DNA of 64,000 nucleotides from Colius striatus (GCF_028858725.1 NC_084771.1:8088915-8152914), one strand, 5' to 3'. Shown: positions 48,800 to 61,321, numbered from the stretch's first letter. The notes: a model not told the origin generated them from the sequence alone. Program-made: numbers and translations.

Positions 48800-48969
48800 C
48801 TCTGATCCAAGGGCACGATGCTCAGCAGGAAGTGGGCTGTAGTCACAGGAGTGATGCTGGCTGGTATCTGTGGGCAGATAATACTCCTTGCACACTGCAG
48901 GACTGGTGAGACAGGATCAGGTACGAGAGCCATGCCAATGTTTCTCCAACAGTCATCTGGAAGGAGACC
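48800..48969 (-). other. Exon-like interval with branch point and both splice sites, 170 nt
   Basis: Read on the minus strand, TGCTAATGAAC supplies a consensus branch point about 20 bases before CCTTTTCAG|GGTCTCC, and the interval ends at GATCAGAG|GTAAGC. Both sites are strong. The frame is open across all 56 codons, starting in phase 0 and ending with two bases of a split codon. The conceptual peptide begins GLLPDDCWRNIG and ends FLLSIVPLDQ; I cannot assign it. This is one of the three best exon candidates outside LPAR4. A noncoding exon or a chance splice pair is possible. Confidence 0.3.
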
Positions 48970-49284
48970 CTGAAAAGGCACATGTTCATTAGCATTTGTG
49001 CCCTGGCCACACTGCAGGCACAGGTGTCACCCACTCTCAGGCAGGTCCTGCTTACAGTCTTATGCCACTTTTGAAAGTAAAATCAAACCTTGTAATAGCT
49101 TTGCAGTAATCTATCTGCCCTTGGAAAGCCACCTGGATATTGCCTGGCAACTGGTGCTCCCCAAAGGCATCTGCTCAAGCTATATCTTAGCTTGATTTCA
49201 CTCAGTTAAGTGTGTTACCCTGCACTAAAGAATCAGTGCTGAGGTTGGGATCAGCTAACACAGGTTGGTTAGATAGCCTGACAG

Positions 49285-49510
49285 TATGTCAAGGAGAAAT
49301 CTTTGGCGAGATATTGGGAAGAAGCTCTTCCCTGTGAGAGTGATGAGGCTGGGGCTGCCCCACACAGCCTCATGCAGTATTCAAGTGCAGGTTGGATGGG
49401 GCTTGGAGTAACCTGGTCTGGTGGAAGGTGTCCCTGCCCATAGTGTGGGTTGGTGCTAAGTGATCTTTAAGGGCCATTCCAACCCAAATCATAAGGAATG
49501 ATAAGGATAC
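49285..49510 (+). repeat. CR1 3' end, older subfamily, with degenerate tail
   Basis: From TGTCAAGGAGAAATCTTTGG to GGCCATTCCAACCCAAATCA this reads as a CR1 3' end on the plus strand, including the words GGAAGAAGCTCTTCCCTGTG and GGAGTAACCTGGTCTGGTGG. It ends in a short degenerate repeat (ATAAGGAATG twice, to about 49525), a mutated microsatellite-like tail. It is a different subfamily from the GC-rich copies. Confidence 0.85.
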
Positions 49511-51239
49511 CATGATAAGGAATGCATTGTATTTTTATAAAGGAAAGGAAGATGAGATACTTAGACATGGGGAAAAGAAACACTTCTCTCATTTCTTACA
49601 AACTACTGGAAAGGAAAGGATTAGAAGTTTGCATTCAGTTGCCTTCAAAATGAACTGCTGTAACTAGTGCTTTAAGCATGCACTGCCATCATGCGTTCAG
49701 AAGGAAAAACACAAGGGTAGAGAAGGAGCCGACCTCAGCAGCAAGGTGGGTGGGGAAGAACACCTCTGCTTTCTAAAATCTTCAAGCCATGCTGTAACAT
49801 CAGCTACTCCTAGGCACTAGTGTTCAGGTCCCATTCGCTGCTCCGGGCAGTTCAGCTCACTCACCCAAATAAACTGTACAATACTTCTCTAGAAATAACA
49901 TTTCTTCCTTCACATATGCTTCATCAGTGTACTTAGAGGCATGCACAAAACACCCACTCAATCAGGTACAGAGATAATCAACAAAGAGATGGTGAAAGGA
50001 GGAGGAAAAAAACCCAAATCAGAACTAATATAAACCAAACCATTCGACCAGCTCATCACACAAACTTGCTCTCTCCTGCCTTCTCCATCCTGGTTCAGAG
50101 CTAGGAATGAGGCTCAGGTGGGGAACAAACCCCAGCCATGCTGTTTTCTAGCTTCCCTCCCACTGCCACCACCTTCCATCCCTGCTGTAAAAAATTGCTT
50201 GCAGATCATCAGGCTGCTCCCAAAGCTGAGTTCAGAGCCATCCCTTGGCAATAACACCCCTTGGCACTGCGGTGGCAGAGCCACAGTTCTGCAGGCAGTG
50301 GCATGCAAATGCTGGGAATCAGCAGCATGAGTCTTGAAACAGAGGTACTGAGTATGCTTTTTGGTGACTGACTTTGACCCCCAGATCCAGAATGTCACTG
50401 CCCTCAAAGGGAGCTCAGTCACTAAAGCAGTTTCTTCAGACAATTATAAAAGGCTTTTTGCAACAAGGTAGAGCAACTGTTACCCAAGAAAGCCAAACTG
50501 CTGATATCCCCCATAATTACATAGTTGGTCAGGAATATTACTAGCAGAGAATCAAAAAGATCCTCATCTTTCCATGCAAAGCTGATCTGAAACTGGCTGA
50601 CTTTCAAAGCTGACACAGATGAAGTGGGTAAAGCTAAAAAAGAAAGAACCACCTGTTGAAGCATAAACCTAAGCCAAGTTATTTCTCCTTTGAGGTTTAC
50701 AAGAACAAGGCTCTTTGTGCTCCCCACTTTCACGCTTCATTCATTCCAGAATTAGAGCACTGGTCCTTCACTTGGACCCACCATAACGTCACTCAGATGA
50801 CAGGTTCTTTTTCTTTTTCTAATGAAGCACAGGCACTGTCCTGAGCACTGACCCAGCTCACTTCCATCCTGTTGCTCCACTCATGCACGTGTTCAAGTGC
50901 TTTTGCAGTTTACTGGAAACTAGAAGGACAAGGTCAGCTGTCATAGCTCTTTCCAGAGAGGCAGAAGCCAAATGTTAACACTCCAAAGCCTCTTTTAGTA
51001 ATTAAGCTGGATATTCAAGAAAGAATTCTGGGAGATAAATTGTGTCAATGATGTTTGGAGACAGGTAAATTATTTACCAACATCTTGAGATGTCTCCATT
51101 CCTTAACCCAATAAAGCTGAAGCATGTGAAAATCCTAAGAGATGGCCATTGTTTGCTGCTTTCCACACACCTTTGGGTGTTGAGTCATGAATAAGTCTGC
51201 CAAGTGTTGTGACAGCTATAGCAATATCAGATCATAGAC
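49511..51239. other. Gene-poor stretch, nothing recognised
   Basis: No gene or repeat was recognised. The frames at 50114-50443 and 50422-50733 (minus) are about 105 codons long with no resemblance to a family. Confidence 0.5.
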
Positions 51240-52330
51240 ACAACTTCTGTGCTACATCCTGGGATTAAAAAGGATCCAGTGGAGGGTTTGGAAGAGTGGA
51301 GTAAGAATGATGCTGAACTGGAGCAGGCACCTGGCAAAAGGAGTTGGGCCAGCAGCACTGACAGGGTTCATTCCACACATTCAGAGATTATCCTGAGATG
51401 AGGGGTAGAGGGAGACTAGAAGAGAATTAAGGACAGAATCCCCTAGGAAACCTAACAGAGTTGATTGGAAGATGTATTCTGAAAATAAAGACTAGAGAGA
51501 TATTCCAAAAGCCAGGAGACTAAGGAGTTCTGGCCAAGAGAAATCAGAACTGCAGATTGGGGATTAACCAAGAGAAGGAGAATTGCTAAAGGAATTTCTG
51601 GGGGAAAAAAAAATCACACATGTTGGAGAAAGGTAATGGCATTCTTGCCAGGTATACATGTAACCAGAAAACAGGTATGGAACGAAAGGCAGAGCCTGAA
51701 GTTGTCATGAGGAAGGAGCAAAAGTGCAAGGTGAATCATTGTGGTCACAGAAGAGGCTGCAAAGACACAGAAACATGAGCCGACATTGCAGAAGTTGGGT
51801 GAGTGAAGATCCCCATCAATAGCCAGGGATGGGGAAGAACAGAAAGTTTTGTGGGGTGCAGAAAGGTTTGTGAAAGTAGGGGAGGAAAAGGAGGTGAAAA
51901 TGGACATTGTCAAAGGCAGAAGCAGTGCCTGGAGGACTGACATCTGAGAAGGCTGTGAGGGAGGAAGACAGAGTAAAGATTTCAGAGATGGAAAAAGACA
52001 AGGGAGACAGGTAAAGAACATGAAGCAGGAAACGAATTAAATGAGAGCCGGGGTGGCAGAAATAGTAGTGGAAACAAGCGTGGGAGATGTAAAGATAAAG
52101 AAGGTGATCTGCCTGCACGAGAAAAAGGTCTCCGGAACCAAGAAGGACAACACAACAGAAGTACTGGTGAGAAAGAGAAAAAATCAAAACAGAGAGGAGA
52201 TTTTACAAGAGTTGAGGGACAATTGCAGGGACAAAGCCAGGTGAGAAGAGGTAAGCAGAAAAGCAGGACGTGTTTCCTGACAGAACTGCACAGGGGGAGA
52301 GCAGAGGGGCAGAAGCGATGCACAGACCTG
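51240..52330 (+). other. Purine-rich strand-asymmetric stretch with small ORF
   Basis: The plus strand is strongly A/G-rich for about 1 kb, so minus-strand frames (51614-52021, 51816-52187, 51982-52365) stay open with a Leu/Ser/Phe/Pro bias that comes only from composition. Inside it a plus-strand ATG at 52041 opens 67 codons (to 52244), a charged peptide beginning MRAGVAEIVVETSVGDVKI. Its last codons overlap a good donor, AAAGCCAG|GTGAGA, at 52241. It may be a transcribed noncoding exon, a decayed retroelement or a purine tract under replication or transcription bias. The peptide resembles nothing I know. Confidence 0.35.
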
Positions 52331-52920
52331 TCATGCTTGTGAGGGCACGTGAAAAGCAGAAGCATTTCTGGGTTCAGTTAACAGAAACGGGCACCTTCCC
52401 TCAGAAAGCAGCGCTGAGGTGCAGCGAGGGCTGCCAGCCGGGACAGGGCCACCAACAGCCCTCACCACAGACACCCAGCTGCTTCCCCTCCACCACAGGC
52501 CTCTGCCACAGCGGCACTGCCAAGATGGCTGCCAGGTCCTTCCCCTCAGGGGAGCAGCTTATGGCAGCGTGAAGCTGAAACGCTCCACGCTGCTGTGGGC
52601 AACAACCTGGGTGTTCCCTCAGGCCCTGCAAGGCCTTGAGGCTCCCAGCATAATCACACGCACCATGGCTTTTTAGGACAAATCCTCTCAGGACAGCATC
52701 CTGCTCCTGGATGTGCACCGAGGCAATGGCAACTCATCTCTCCCCTCTGCCACCTTTTCTTCTGTCTCCACAGCTCATGACACTGTCAGACTTCTTTGGC
52801 TTCCATTTCCTGAGAGACATCCCCAGAGACAGAACTCTGGGCAGCATGGACACCCCACGCTGCACCAACAGCAGGGACCTCTTGCTATTGGTGCCCATCT
52901 AGCTCTATTTTTAATTAGAC
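52331..52920. other. GC-richer stretch with YY1-like motif
   Basis: CpGs are more frequent at 52390-52600 than in the flanks, and GCCAAGATGGCTGCC at about 52520 resembles a YY1 site, a word common at promoters. A minor promoter is possible. No gene is attached to it with confidence. Confidence 0.25.
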
Positions 52921-53248
52921 TTAAAAACCAGCAGCTGCACAGAGTAAGAAATAAAAAAGCAACAGGAAGATGAAGTGCTTGCTGAGGTGAATATTTGCTT
53001 AAAACCTTCGGGCACGTATTTACTGCTAAAATAAAGTTTGGTTGGATGACCCCTGTCAGACCAAAAGTGGTTGAAGTGCTTTGTACCAACGTTTCGTAAG
53101 GTTCTTTGTTTCAAACAAACATCTTCTCCTCATTTCAAATTTTCTCAATAGCAGCAAAATAACCTTCTGCTTCCCATACACCTACAGCAATTTTGTCACT
53201 CTCGTTTTCATTTCAGCCAGAAAACATGTAAAACACATTTTAAGTTAC

Positions 53249-53319
53249 CTGAATTGGCTTTTTGGGAATCAACATTTTCATGTGTTGCTCCACATACACT
53301 ATATTTCCAACTCTACATC
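53249..53319 (-). other. Exon-like interval, 71 nt (weak)
   Basis: On the minus strand, GTGCAACAGTCTAAG| leads to 23 open codons (VGNIVYVEQHMKM within) ending at CCAATTCAG|GTAACT. Its phase joins the intervals at 54923-55156 and 48800-48969. The donor is fair, but the acceptor lacks a good pyrimidine tract. Confidence 0.12.
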
Positions 53320-54922
53320 CTTAGACTGTTGCACAAACAACTCAAGACAGAGTCCAGACTTCAAGAACACATTTTCAATGTTTCATACGTATAAATTCTT
53401 TCATTTCATTGCATTTCAGTAGCAGATACCTTATAGCCTGGGGCAAATAACTGCTTACAGAAATTTTACTATCTGAAGTAGAACTGAAGCTTATTGTTAC
53501 AAATAGTCACATAATTTGGTTAAAAGGGACATAAATCTACACAATGGCAAGTTCCTTCCTGCTCTGAAGGCACATCTGCAGCAAGGGAAAGTCCATTTAG
53601 CCAGAGATTGAAGCCGAAAAAAATAAGCTTAAAATAGCAAGTGAGCCCAAGAAGGTAAGAAGTCATAATTATAAAGTCATTTACCCTATAAATACAATTT
53701 TCTGAGATTGAAATTAACGACACAGTCATGTCTACCAGAGTAAGAAATGGGTCACAGAGGTTGGCAGGGAAGAGGCAAGGAGGAGGACTACATAGCTCCA
53801 TTACCAGCAGTTTCATATTTGAAAGGAAGAAACAACAGCTCCTTCTTTGACCTTTATGCCAGCTGTACCAGCTAAATCCCAAAAGTATTTTGGCAGCTCC
53901 CACAAATGACATTTAGGAACACAGATCCCAAGCTGACATCCTCCAGTGCCTCATACTTCTGCCTGAACTGGGTAGGCACAGCTCATCAACAATTTAATAT
54001 CTCCAGACACTAAGTATGAGACACAACGTGCATAATTTTAGGTGCTAATTAGTCATCTTGACTTCCCTTGAGTCACTTGAGACAAGCAGGCACCTACAAT
54101 AGCAAAGTTTAGCCTCTCCTAGAATAGGTATCTAAAACAATCACACCCTAACCATACCCATTTCTTCCTCAGTAACTAAAGGAGGAACCCAGCATGAGTG
54201 GTTCACAGCATAGTGCTTGCCTGTACCCGGACAAAGTGACTTAGAGACTCACTGGAGAGGCTGAATCCAGCAGACATCCTGTGTTTATACCCACTTGACA
54301 ACAAGAGCTGTCAGATCTTCAACACAGCACTTGCTTTAAAAGTAAAATAAAAGTAAAAAGTGATCCTTAGGCTCGTTACCCCTCCTAAGCTAAGCTTGGG
54401 CTGCTCTCTGCACAGAATGCCACCTGGTCCAGGTCCCATTTTCACATGTTTTACTTTTCCCTGGAAACACCATCACCTTAAGGGGTTCTGCATCCACTCC
54501 AAGACCTACAATTAGCCACTCTAACACTGACCCTGAAGCCTACAAGTCCTTTGTTTACTCCAGCTCTTTTATTTGAGAGGAAGCAGCTAGTCAAGCATTG
54601 TCAGGATGGTACAAACAACCTCAGACTAAGCAGGAGACCATCAGGGAGTATGTGAGTGGCTGCTCCCTAAAGACAAGAGACATGGGTGATCCCAGCACAG
54701 GCAGTGAGCTCACTCATCCGGTGCAACCTCCTCAGGACTGGTAGCTCATCTCATTAGCCAGGGCAAGCACAGAGCCAGGAACAAAGGGAAACAAAGCCAA
54801 CAGCATTGCTGGAGACCAGGCTGCAACAAGACTCCAAAACCTCCCCCAAGAGCCAGAGTCAAAGCTCAGGCTAGAAATAAACTATAACATGCAGCCAAGC
54901 ATTTACCCCAGAGATAAGTTAC
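53320..54922. other. Gene-poor stretch, nothing recognised
   Basis: No gene or repeat was recognised. A minus-strand frame at 53520-53912 is open for 130 codons but has no splice context or family resemblance. Confidence 0.45.
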
Positions 54923-55156
54923 CTGCAGTGTTGAGGTCCATCCCAGACACATAGCCAGAGCCAGACATGCCCCCATCAAGGGCAGGAAAAGAGAGAAAGC
55001 CTGGCCCTGGGCTTAAATGGAGCTGGGGCAGGTGTGAAGGGAGTACCAAGTGAAGCTGATCAGGATCATTAAGAGGCATTGACCCTAGCAAAGAGTTAGT
55101 AACTGGGTGCAGCAACTGCCAAACGTCACTGCTATGAGACTGGTGTCTGTGGAGCC
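54923..55156 (-). other. Exon-like interval, 234 nt (unassigned)
   Basis: The minus-strand donor AACACTGCAG|GTAACT is good. The frame is open back to about 55163, so several acceptors fit; the one that keeps phase with 55979-56112 is GTAGGCTCCAG at 55157, with a poor pyrimidine tract. The peptide is Leu/Pro/Gly-rich and includes PLNDPDQLHLVLPSHLPQ and MSGSGYVSGMDL; no family was recognised. Confidence 0.22.
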
Positions 55157-55978
55157 CTGGAGCCTACTAGATTTTTCTCCAATAAGACTCTCACTCTCAT
55201 ACCAGCTTCCTTTTGGCAGCCTCCTAAAAAACCTTCTTCCTTTTCCACTAAGCCAATGCTCTGTCTGCACAGAGGACTCTTGCTGTTTCTTAGTCCTCTT
55301 TCTGTGAAACAGAGCTAATACCACCACCTTTCTTAGTAGGCTGAACACATTAAAGGCCACCAAGCACTCAGATAATCAGAGAAGTCATATAAATACATAA
55401 ACATTTGTCTATGTTTAATCTCATAGCTCGGGCCTTCAGGCCTGCTGCCTGGGGAGCTAATAACAGACTAGCCACAGCTGCACGAAACGGTGTGGGCTAT
55501 GAAGCCTGCCCACAAAGCAGCAGAAATATCCAGACAGCTCATGCAAGGAACTGTGCTGTCACAGCCACATTGCTCTGTGCTGGAGCTACATGGTCTGAAG
55601 GTGAAGCACTCTGCAGCAACTGCAGCACCAGGAGATGTGGGGATTTGTGCACCCCGGGATTATCCAACAGGCCAGAGTTGGTTTGGATTCTGGGCTGGGC
55701 AGGCATGCTTCAGTCAAACAAAGCAAGACAAGCAGGGGAGAGTACAGGACAGGTTTCTACAGAAGGACAGAAAGTTGCCAAATGTGCCGCTCCAAAGGGA
55801 AAATCTCGTGAATGAATGTGAAACCTCAGTGGATTCAGCCAGGTCAATGCTGTGTGTCATGCAGCTGCATGGCCAGTGCCTCAGTACTAGCAGCCCTTTG
55901 CCCAAGTTTACTCTCTTGCTGGGAAACAGGCTGAGAATAAAAAGCTTTTTTACCTCCCAGCTTTCTTTGGTGACTTAC

Positions 55979-56112
55979 ATGGGGAAATCTTTGGATTGTC
56001 TTCCCTGGTGATCAGCTTTCCATCAGCAAGCACACTCCCAACACTCAGGCTGAGCCTGAACAAAGGACTTGGGATTCTTAAAAGTGGTTTTGGTAAGATG
56101 GAAGTACCAGAA
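55979..56112 (-). other. Exon-like interval with consensus splice sites, 134 nt
   Basis: Read on the minus strand, TTTGCTGCCTGTGGCTGCAG| is a strong acceptor and CCCCAT|GTAAGTC a strong donor. The frame between them is open for 44 full codons, with split codons at both ends, and includes ILPKPLLRIPSPLFRLSL and VLADGKLITREDNP. No protein family was recognised. It is the right-most and one of the best of the minus-strand candidates. The plus strand of the same stretch is covered by chance open frames (55499-56011 and 56069-56662), so openness alone says little here. Confidence 0.28.
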
Positions 56113-59100
56113 CTGCAGCCACAGGCAGCAAACACAGCCCTGGACGTGCCCAAGTGCTTTAGACACTCTGCAATTCCACTGGTGCTACAGAAGGTGCCTG
56201 GAACTGTGCCACATGCCTGGAACTGCCCAGAAATCCAGGAAAGAGCTATTCCTTCAAGCCTCTCAGACAACTCCCATCACCCAGTGCCAGTGCTCAAGGC
56301 ACACTCACACTGACAGGATCAGGAGATCCTCACAAATACAGTTGCAGTGGTGCTTAAAACAAATGGAAGCCAAATGCCCAGCAGTTGTGCTGGTGCCACG
56401 GTTCTCCTTTGCCTGTGATTTCCACGTGGCTGTGGGACCTGCCTGGCTCACTGCTGGCGTTCAGGGCAGGTTCCCATGTCACACACCTCAAGGGAGACTG
56501 CTGTACCTACTGCACTTGGCAATTATTCCTTATATAAAGGAAGGCTGCCTTTCCGCCCTTCCTTCCTCAGCACTCCCATTCGTGCGGTCAAGAATCCAAG
56601 CCTCAATAAGCCAGAAGAGGTGGGAGAAGATCCTGTATCCATCACCCCAGCATCAACTATGAGCTCCTTGCTTGCAGCACCCACTCTTTCGAGGAGCCCC
56701 CTGCCCTGAGAGTAGGAGGAGAAACCTGTGAGCTGCATAGAAGCTTCTGTGTTCACTCTGGCATCCTCATACCAGGTGTGGGAGTGCCAAGGTTATGCAG
56801 GTGCACTGGGTCTAGCCTTAAAGTATATGAGCAGAAAGCAGCCATGTATTGGCCCATGCTCTGGGCCAGTTTCAGATGTAGCCTTGTCTGAAGAAACAGC
56901 TATGAGATGAAAGGTACCTCATTAAAGACGTGATTTTAAAACACAGCTGTGTTGGAAGAGGCTGCTAAGCTACCTTCTTGTGAAAAGGGTCACGTTTAAA
57001 CAGCACCAGAACAGGATTTAAATGCCTTCCTCCATCTTTTGGTAATCTCTTCTCAGCAGAGAGGATTGAAAGAGGACAGAAAAACAATGAGCTCCCTCGG
57101 CTGCAGAGCTCTTCTCACTTCTGCAGTGGCTTTCATCTATGTTTTAGGAAGCAGAAATCATCATTCATTTGCCATCACTCATTCAGTCCCCATGAGAACA
57201 GGATTAATTACTTTCACCAGTGTTAACAAGAAACCATATTGCCAGCAGCTAATGGGCATTTTCTGCTTGCAGATTTGGCCTGGCCTCCCATGAAATCAGC
57301 CCTGGAACTCTCCCACTGCTCTGCAGTGCCTGTTCTATAGCTCAAAGGTATCTCTGGCACCATCTCAGTGCCAGACTAAAGGTGGTCACTCACCCTTCCT
57401 CCCACTCCTGCAAGCCACTTGGTGATAGTTCAGGACATGCTTATCCCTTTCTGTCTCCTACACCTCTCCCATGGTACCTTCTTTCAGGGCACAGACACTT
57501 CTTGCTTGTCTGAGCTGCCTGAACATGCACCGGCCACAGCACGGCTGCAGTGAGTAAGGGTGGTTAGACCCTGCTGAGCCCTTGCCATAGCCCTCACATG
57601 CTCTGGCTGGAATTTCCCTCCTGCTCCAATACCTTCTGCCTCACTGCTGCACACAGTGTGGAAAGCAGATCTTTCCTTCCTCCTGAGCATCTGTTGAGAC
57701 TGCTGACAAAAGGCAGGATATTGCTTTGATGAAGCCTGATGTCTTTGGCTCTGCAGCAATCTAATAAATACATGTTAACAGAGCTAACTTGAGAACCCTG
57801 ATACAGTGACTGTTCAGTGCTTCTTCCAGATGCTGGTTCTCTTTCCAGTAAGGAAAAAAAGAAACACAAAAGAATCACTATGGCTGATGTTTGCATCCTG
57901 ACACCATCATTTAACTGAGTGAAACTCTCACATCACTGTCCACGTCTTCACCACAAAGCAGTGGTTTGTCTTTTAAACAGTACAACAGTTCTCAGAAAAA
58001 AAGTCATTGCACCATGAGTTTATGAGATGGAGCCATCCAAGGCAATGCATTTTGACACTTGCTGTGGCCACAGATGTTTTTTATCTAGATGCAAAGCTGT
58101 TGAGACATCCTGGGAGAGGTAGAGATGGGCTTGATATCAGTGTGGAAGAGGAACCTGAGACTTACTGACAGACCTGGGAAACATCTGTGTTCTGCTTAGA
58201 AAAAAAACCAAAAACCCCAACCCAAGAGTTTTATGAAAGCTCAGCAAGTAAAAAAAACCCAACAACGTGACCAAAACCCAAACAAAAAAGCCCAAATCTC
58301 AATAATCTGGTCTGAAATGAGAGTGTCCAGCCCAGTTCTATTCAAAGGCAACGATAACTTCTCAGTCAGAGCTCAAGGCAAACTGGGCTCGGCTATGGCT
58401 TGGTCTGCAGGGGCCTGTCATGTATTCTTCCACTGACTTCAGGGAGGAGATGAAATAAGGAACTTTGCTTTCAGTCTGCAATTAGACTTTTTAAGAATCC
58501 AGTTCTGAACTTTTTCTCTCTTGGAGTGCTCACTGGGACGTTCGACATGTGAAACCCCCCAGACCATAATCCAGTTTCTCGACAGGTTTTAGAGACCGAG
58601 GCATTATCCCACCTCAAAAGCTTTTCCTCTGAATCATCCAGATTCTCAAAAGTTTCGCTTTTTAAAGCAGTAAAAAATGGAAAGTTACAATGAAGTTACA
58701 AACCCACTGGAAGTTTGTGCTTTACTTGTTTTCCCAAGGAGGGCAGATGTCGTGCAGTTATTGTTTTGCATTTCCTCCCCCAGTGTCAGAGAAAAACCGT
58801 GACTGAGGAGTGAAAGGCAAATTTGAAAGACAGAACAGACAAAAAAAGGAGACAAACTAAATACAGAGATGCTGGAGAAATTGTCAAAAGGAGAAGAAAT
58901 GACTGAAAAAGATCAACAGGGACGACAAATTATCATTGCCAGGGGAATCTGGACTCCTGTATCCAATTGAACCGCCTGTAATAGTAAAGACTTACTCATT
59001 CCTTCCAACACACAGCTGGGTTTAACAGTCCTTGTGGGACAGAAGCAAAGGACAGCACTCTCCAAAATGAGAAGCAGGCCCCAGGTCTGACACGCAGTCC

Positions 59101-61321
59101 TGTTGGCTCCTTCTCCACTCCCTCCCACCAGCTTCAGAAGACCAAATCCACCTTCTTGTGTGAGGCCACTGCTCCTTTCCATGCCTCTTCCCAGCTCTTC
59201 TTTGCCTGTTTGCCTAGAACTTACTGCAGGTTTTTAGCTGTAGCTCTGTCCATAGCCACAAGAAGGCTCAAACTTGGCATTCAGGTGGTGTTCAGCTTCA
59301 GTGCAGTCCAAGCACATCCCGGCACTTGGTGTGAGGATGATGCCTTGCAAAAGATCTTCATAAGCAAAAAGATCCCCAGACACATTGTGCTTACCTAATG
59401 TTTCTCAAGGAGAGCTGAAATCAAGCTGCTTTATCTTGGTGTACACACAGCCCTGCACTCCTGCCTGCCTTTGGACAGGGAAATGAAACCAGCTCCGAGG
59501 GCTTTTCCCTGCTTTGTTAGAATCATGGAAAGTAGTGACAGGAGCAAAACCTTCTTGTGCCCTATCGTTATTCCAATCAAGCAGTGAAGTCCTTGTTGCA
59601 GGTGCTTTGATTTGTAGGTGCTGCCAGTGCTGTTTCTCATCTTAAAGAAATGATAAAAGTCTTTTTGTGAGCTTATTTTCTCCCATGAATCATTCCCCTT
59701 GGAGCCCTTTAGCAGACAGGAGCGACCCAGAGGAGACCTGGAATATCACTTCTGCTGTTGATCTCTTGGTGTTGGTTGCTGATGTCATTGAATTGGGGTT
59801 TTGATACCTAAGCACAGCCCTAGCCCTGTGTTCGTGCTTGTCAGACACCTCATTTGTCCTACACAGCACCTGACAGGCCTTTTACCACACCAGCCCAGCA
59901 TGATGCTGCCAGCCCCACACAATTTCTGGGGATGCAGACACTTGCTAACCCCCCTTGGGAAGCATCACTAGCACAGTCTTGTCCTACAGAGCACAAACAG
60001 TCCCACTGCTCTCTGTTCCTGCAGCTCTTAGCCATTCTGCACCCTCTTGTCCTCTTTCCAGGCTGGATTCCTGCTAGCCCTGTGGCCTGCCAGGCAGCAT
60101 GTCTGGCTGCTTGGGCCCCAGCCCACACACTGCTGCCTGCACACACTCCATTATTACTTTGAAGGATGTCCAGTGAAGTTATGAAGGATTTAATATTCCT
60201 TCAGCTGCAGTTGGCTTTGGTTTAGGGCAGAAGGTATGAAAGGGGCTTACAGGAGCCAGCTTGAATGCCAGGCCCCTACCAGGACTCCAGTATATTGAGT
60301 TCAGCTGGCTTGCTCTGACTCTTGCTCTTGTATGGCTTGATGTCATTTGTGTATGTCAGTGGTCTGACCTCAGTCTTGACAGGTTATTCCTAGTTTTGAA
60401 ATTCAAATTTGTTCTCAGTTTGCTGAAACCTTTGCTGCTGTCTACCCAGATGAAGTGAAAGGGGAAGAGCAGCCTTATGAAGCAAATGTGATGAAGAACA
60501 TGAGTGCAAGTTGCTCATATTTGTTAGGAGGGTGTTTTCCAGTCTTGGGAAGGCCCTGTGGAGTTTGTTGCTTTTTTGTGTTCCAGTTTGCATGAAAATG
60601 TTTGCCCTTCACTCTGTGGCCACCATGTGCAGGGTGCAGCAGCCTCCCACATCACAGACAGGATCTGGGACCCTGGCACACCAGTGGATTTTGAAGCAGC
60701 CTCATGTTTCCTGGTGCCTCTCCACGTGTGTGAAATCACCGTGTGTGCTCCTGTGCTGGGAAGCAACGTCACATAACAGATGGGAACTCCTTTGGTGTCT
60801 GAGAGGAAGTACTGAAACATGCAAACACCTGAACTCACAACAGTGAATCTTCCCACACCAGCTTCATGAGCTTTCCCCTCCTGACCCAGGCACTACCCCA
60901 CAGTACAGTATCGTTATGCCTTAGGATTGAGGGTGAGCTGCAGGCATGGCAATGGTTCCAATATAACTTGAAAAGCTCATTTCCTGAAAGCCAGCTATTA
61001 TATTTCAGGTAGGTTCCCAACAGCAACAACCGGAGGATGCACAAGTTCACACAACCACAGCAGACTTTCATTGCCACCACTCCTGTAACTGACTCTTCAA
61101 TACAACAGGGGTTAGTCACCAGTATGCCAGAGCTGACATAACCAGCAGATTGAGCTGATTTGGGTCACTGTACGAGGTTGTGGTACTAGAGGATCCTCAT
61201 GCAGGGAGCTCTGAAGACTGCTAATGGCAAAACCTTTACGTTGAGTTGGATCTCACCAGACTGTTTTGTTTGCTGTAATATCTAGCAATAAAGACAATTT
61301 GTTTCTCCTGATAATTCACCA
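56113..61321. other. Gene-poor stretch, several chance open frames
   Basis: Plus-strand frames overlap in different phases at 55405-55815, 55499-56011 (170 codons from an ATG) and 56069-56662 (about 197 codons, no good ATG). The overlap and lack of resemblance to any family suggest a stop-poor region and not genes, though a decayed retroelement is possible. From 56.7 to 61.3 kb nothing is recognised; 58190-58290 is an A-rich stretch with AAAACCC-like words. Confidence 0.4.

Noticed and set aside
51614..52365. Overlapping minus-strand frames rich in Leu, Ser, Phe and Pro
   Set aside because: The composition follows directly from the C/T-rich strand of the purine tract, and all three frames show it.
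56069..56662. A 197-codon plus-strand frame
   Set aside because: It starts at TTG, overlaps other open frames in different phases and resembles no family. It most likely reflects low stop density.
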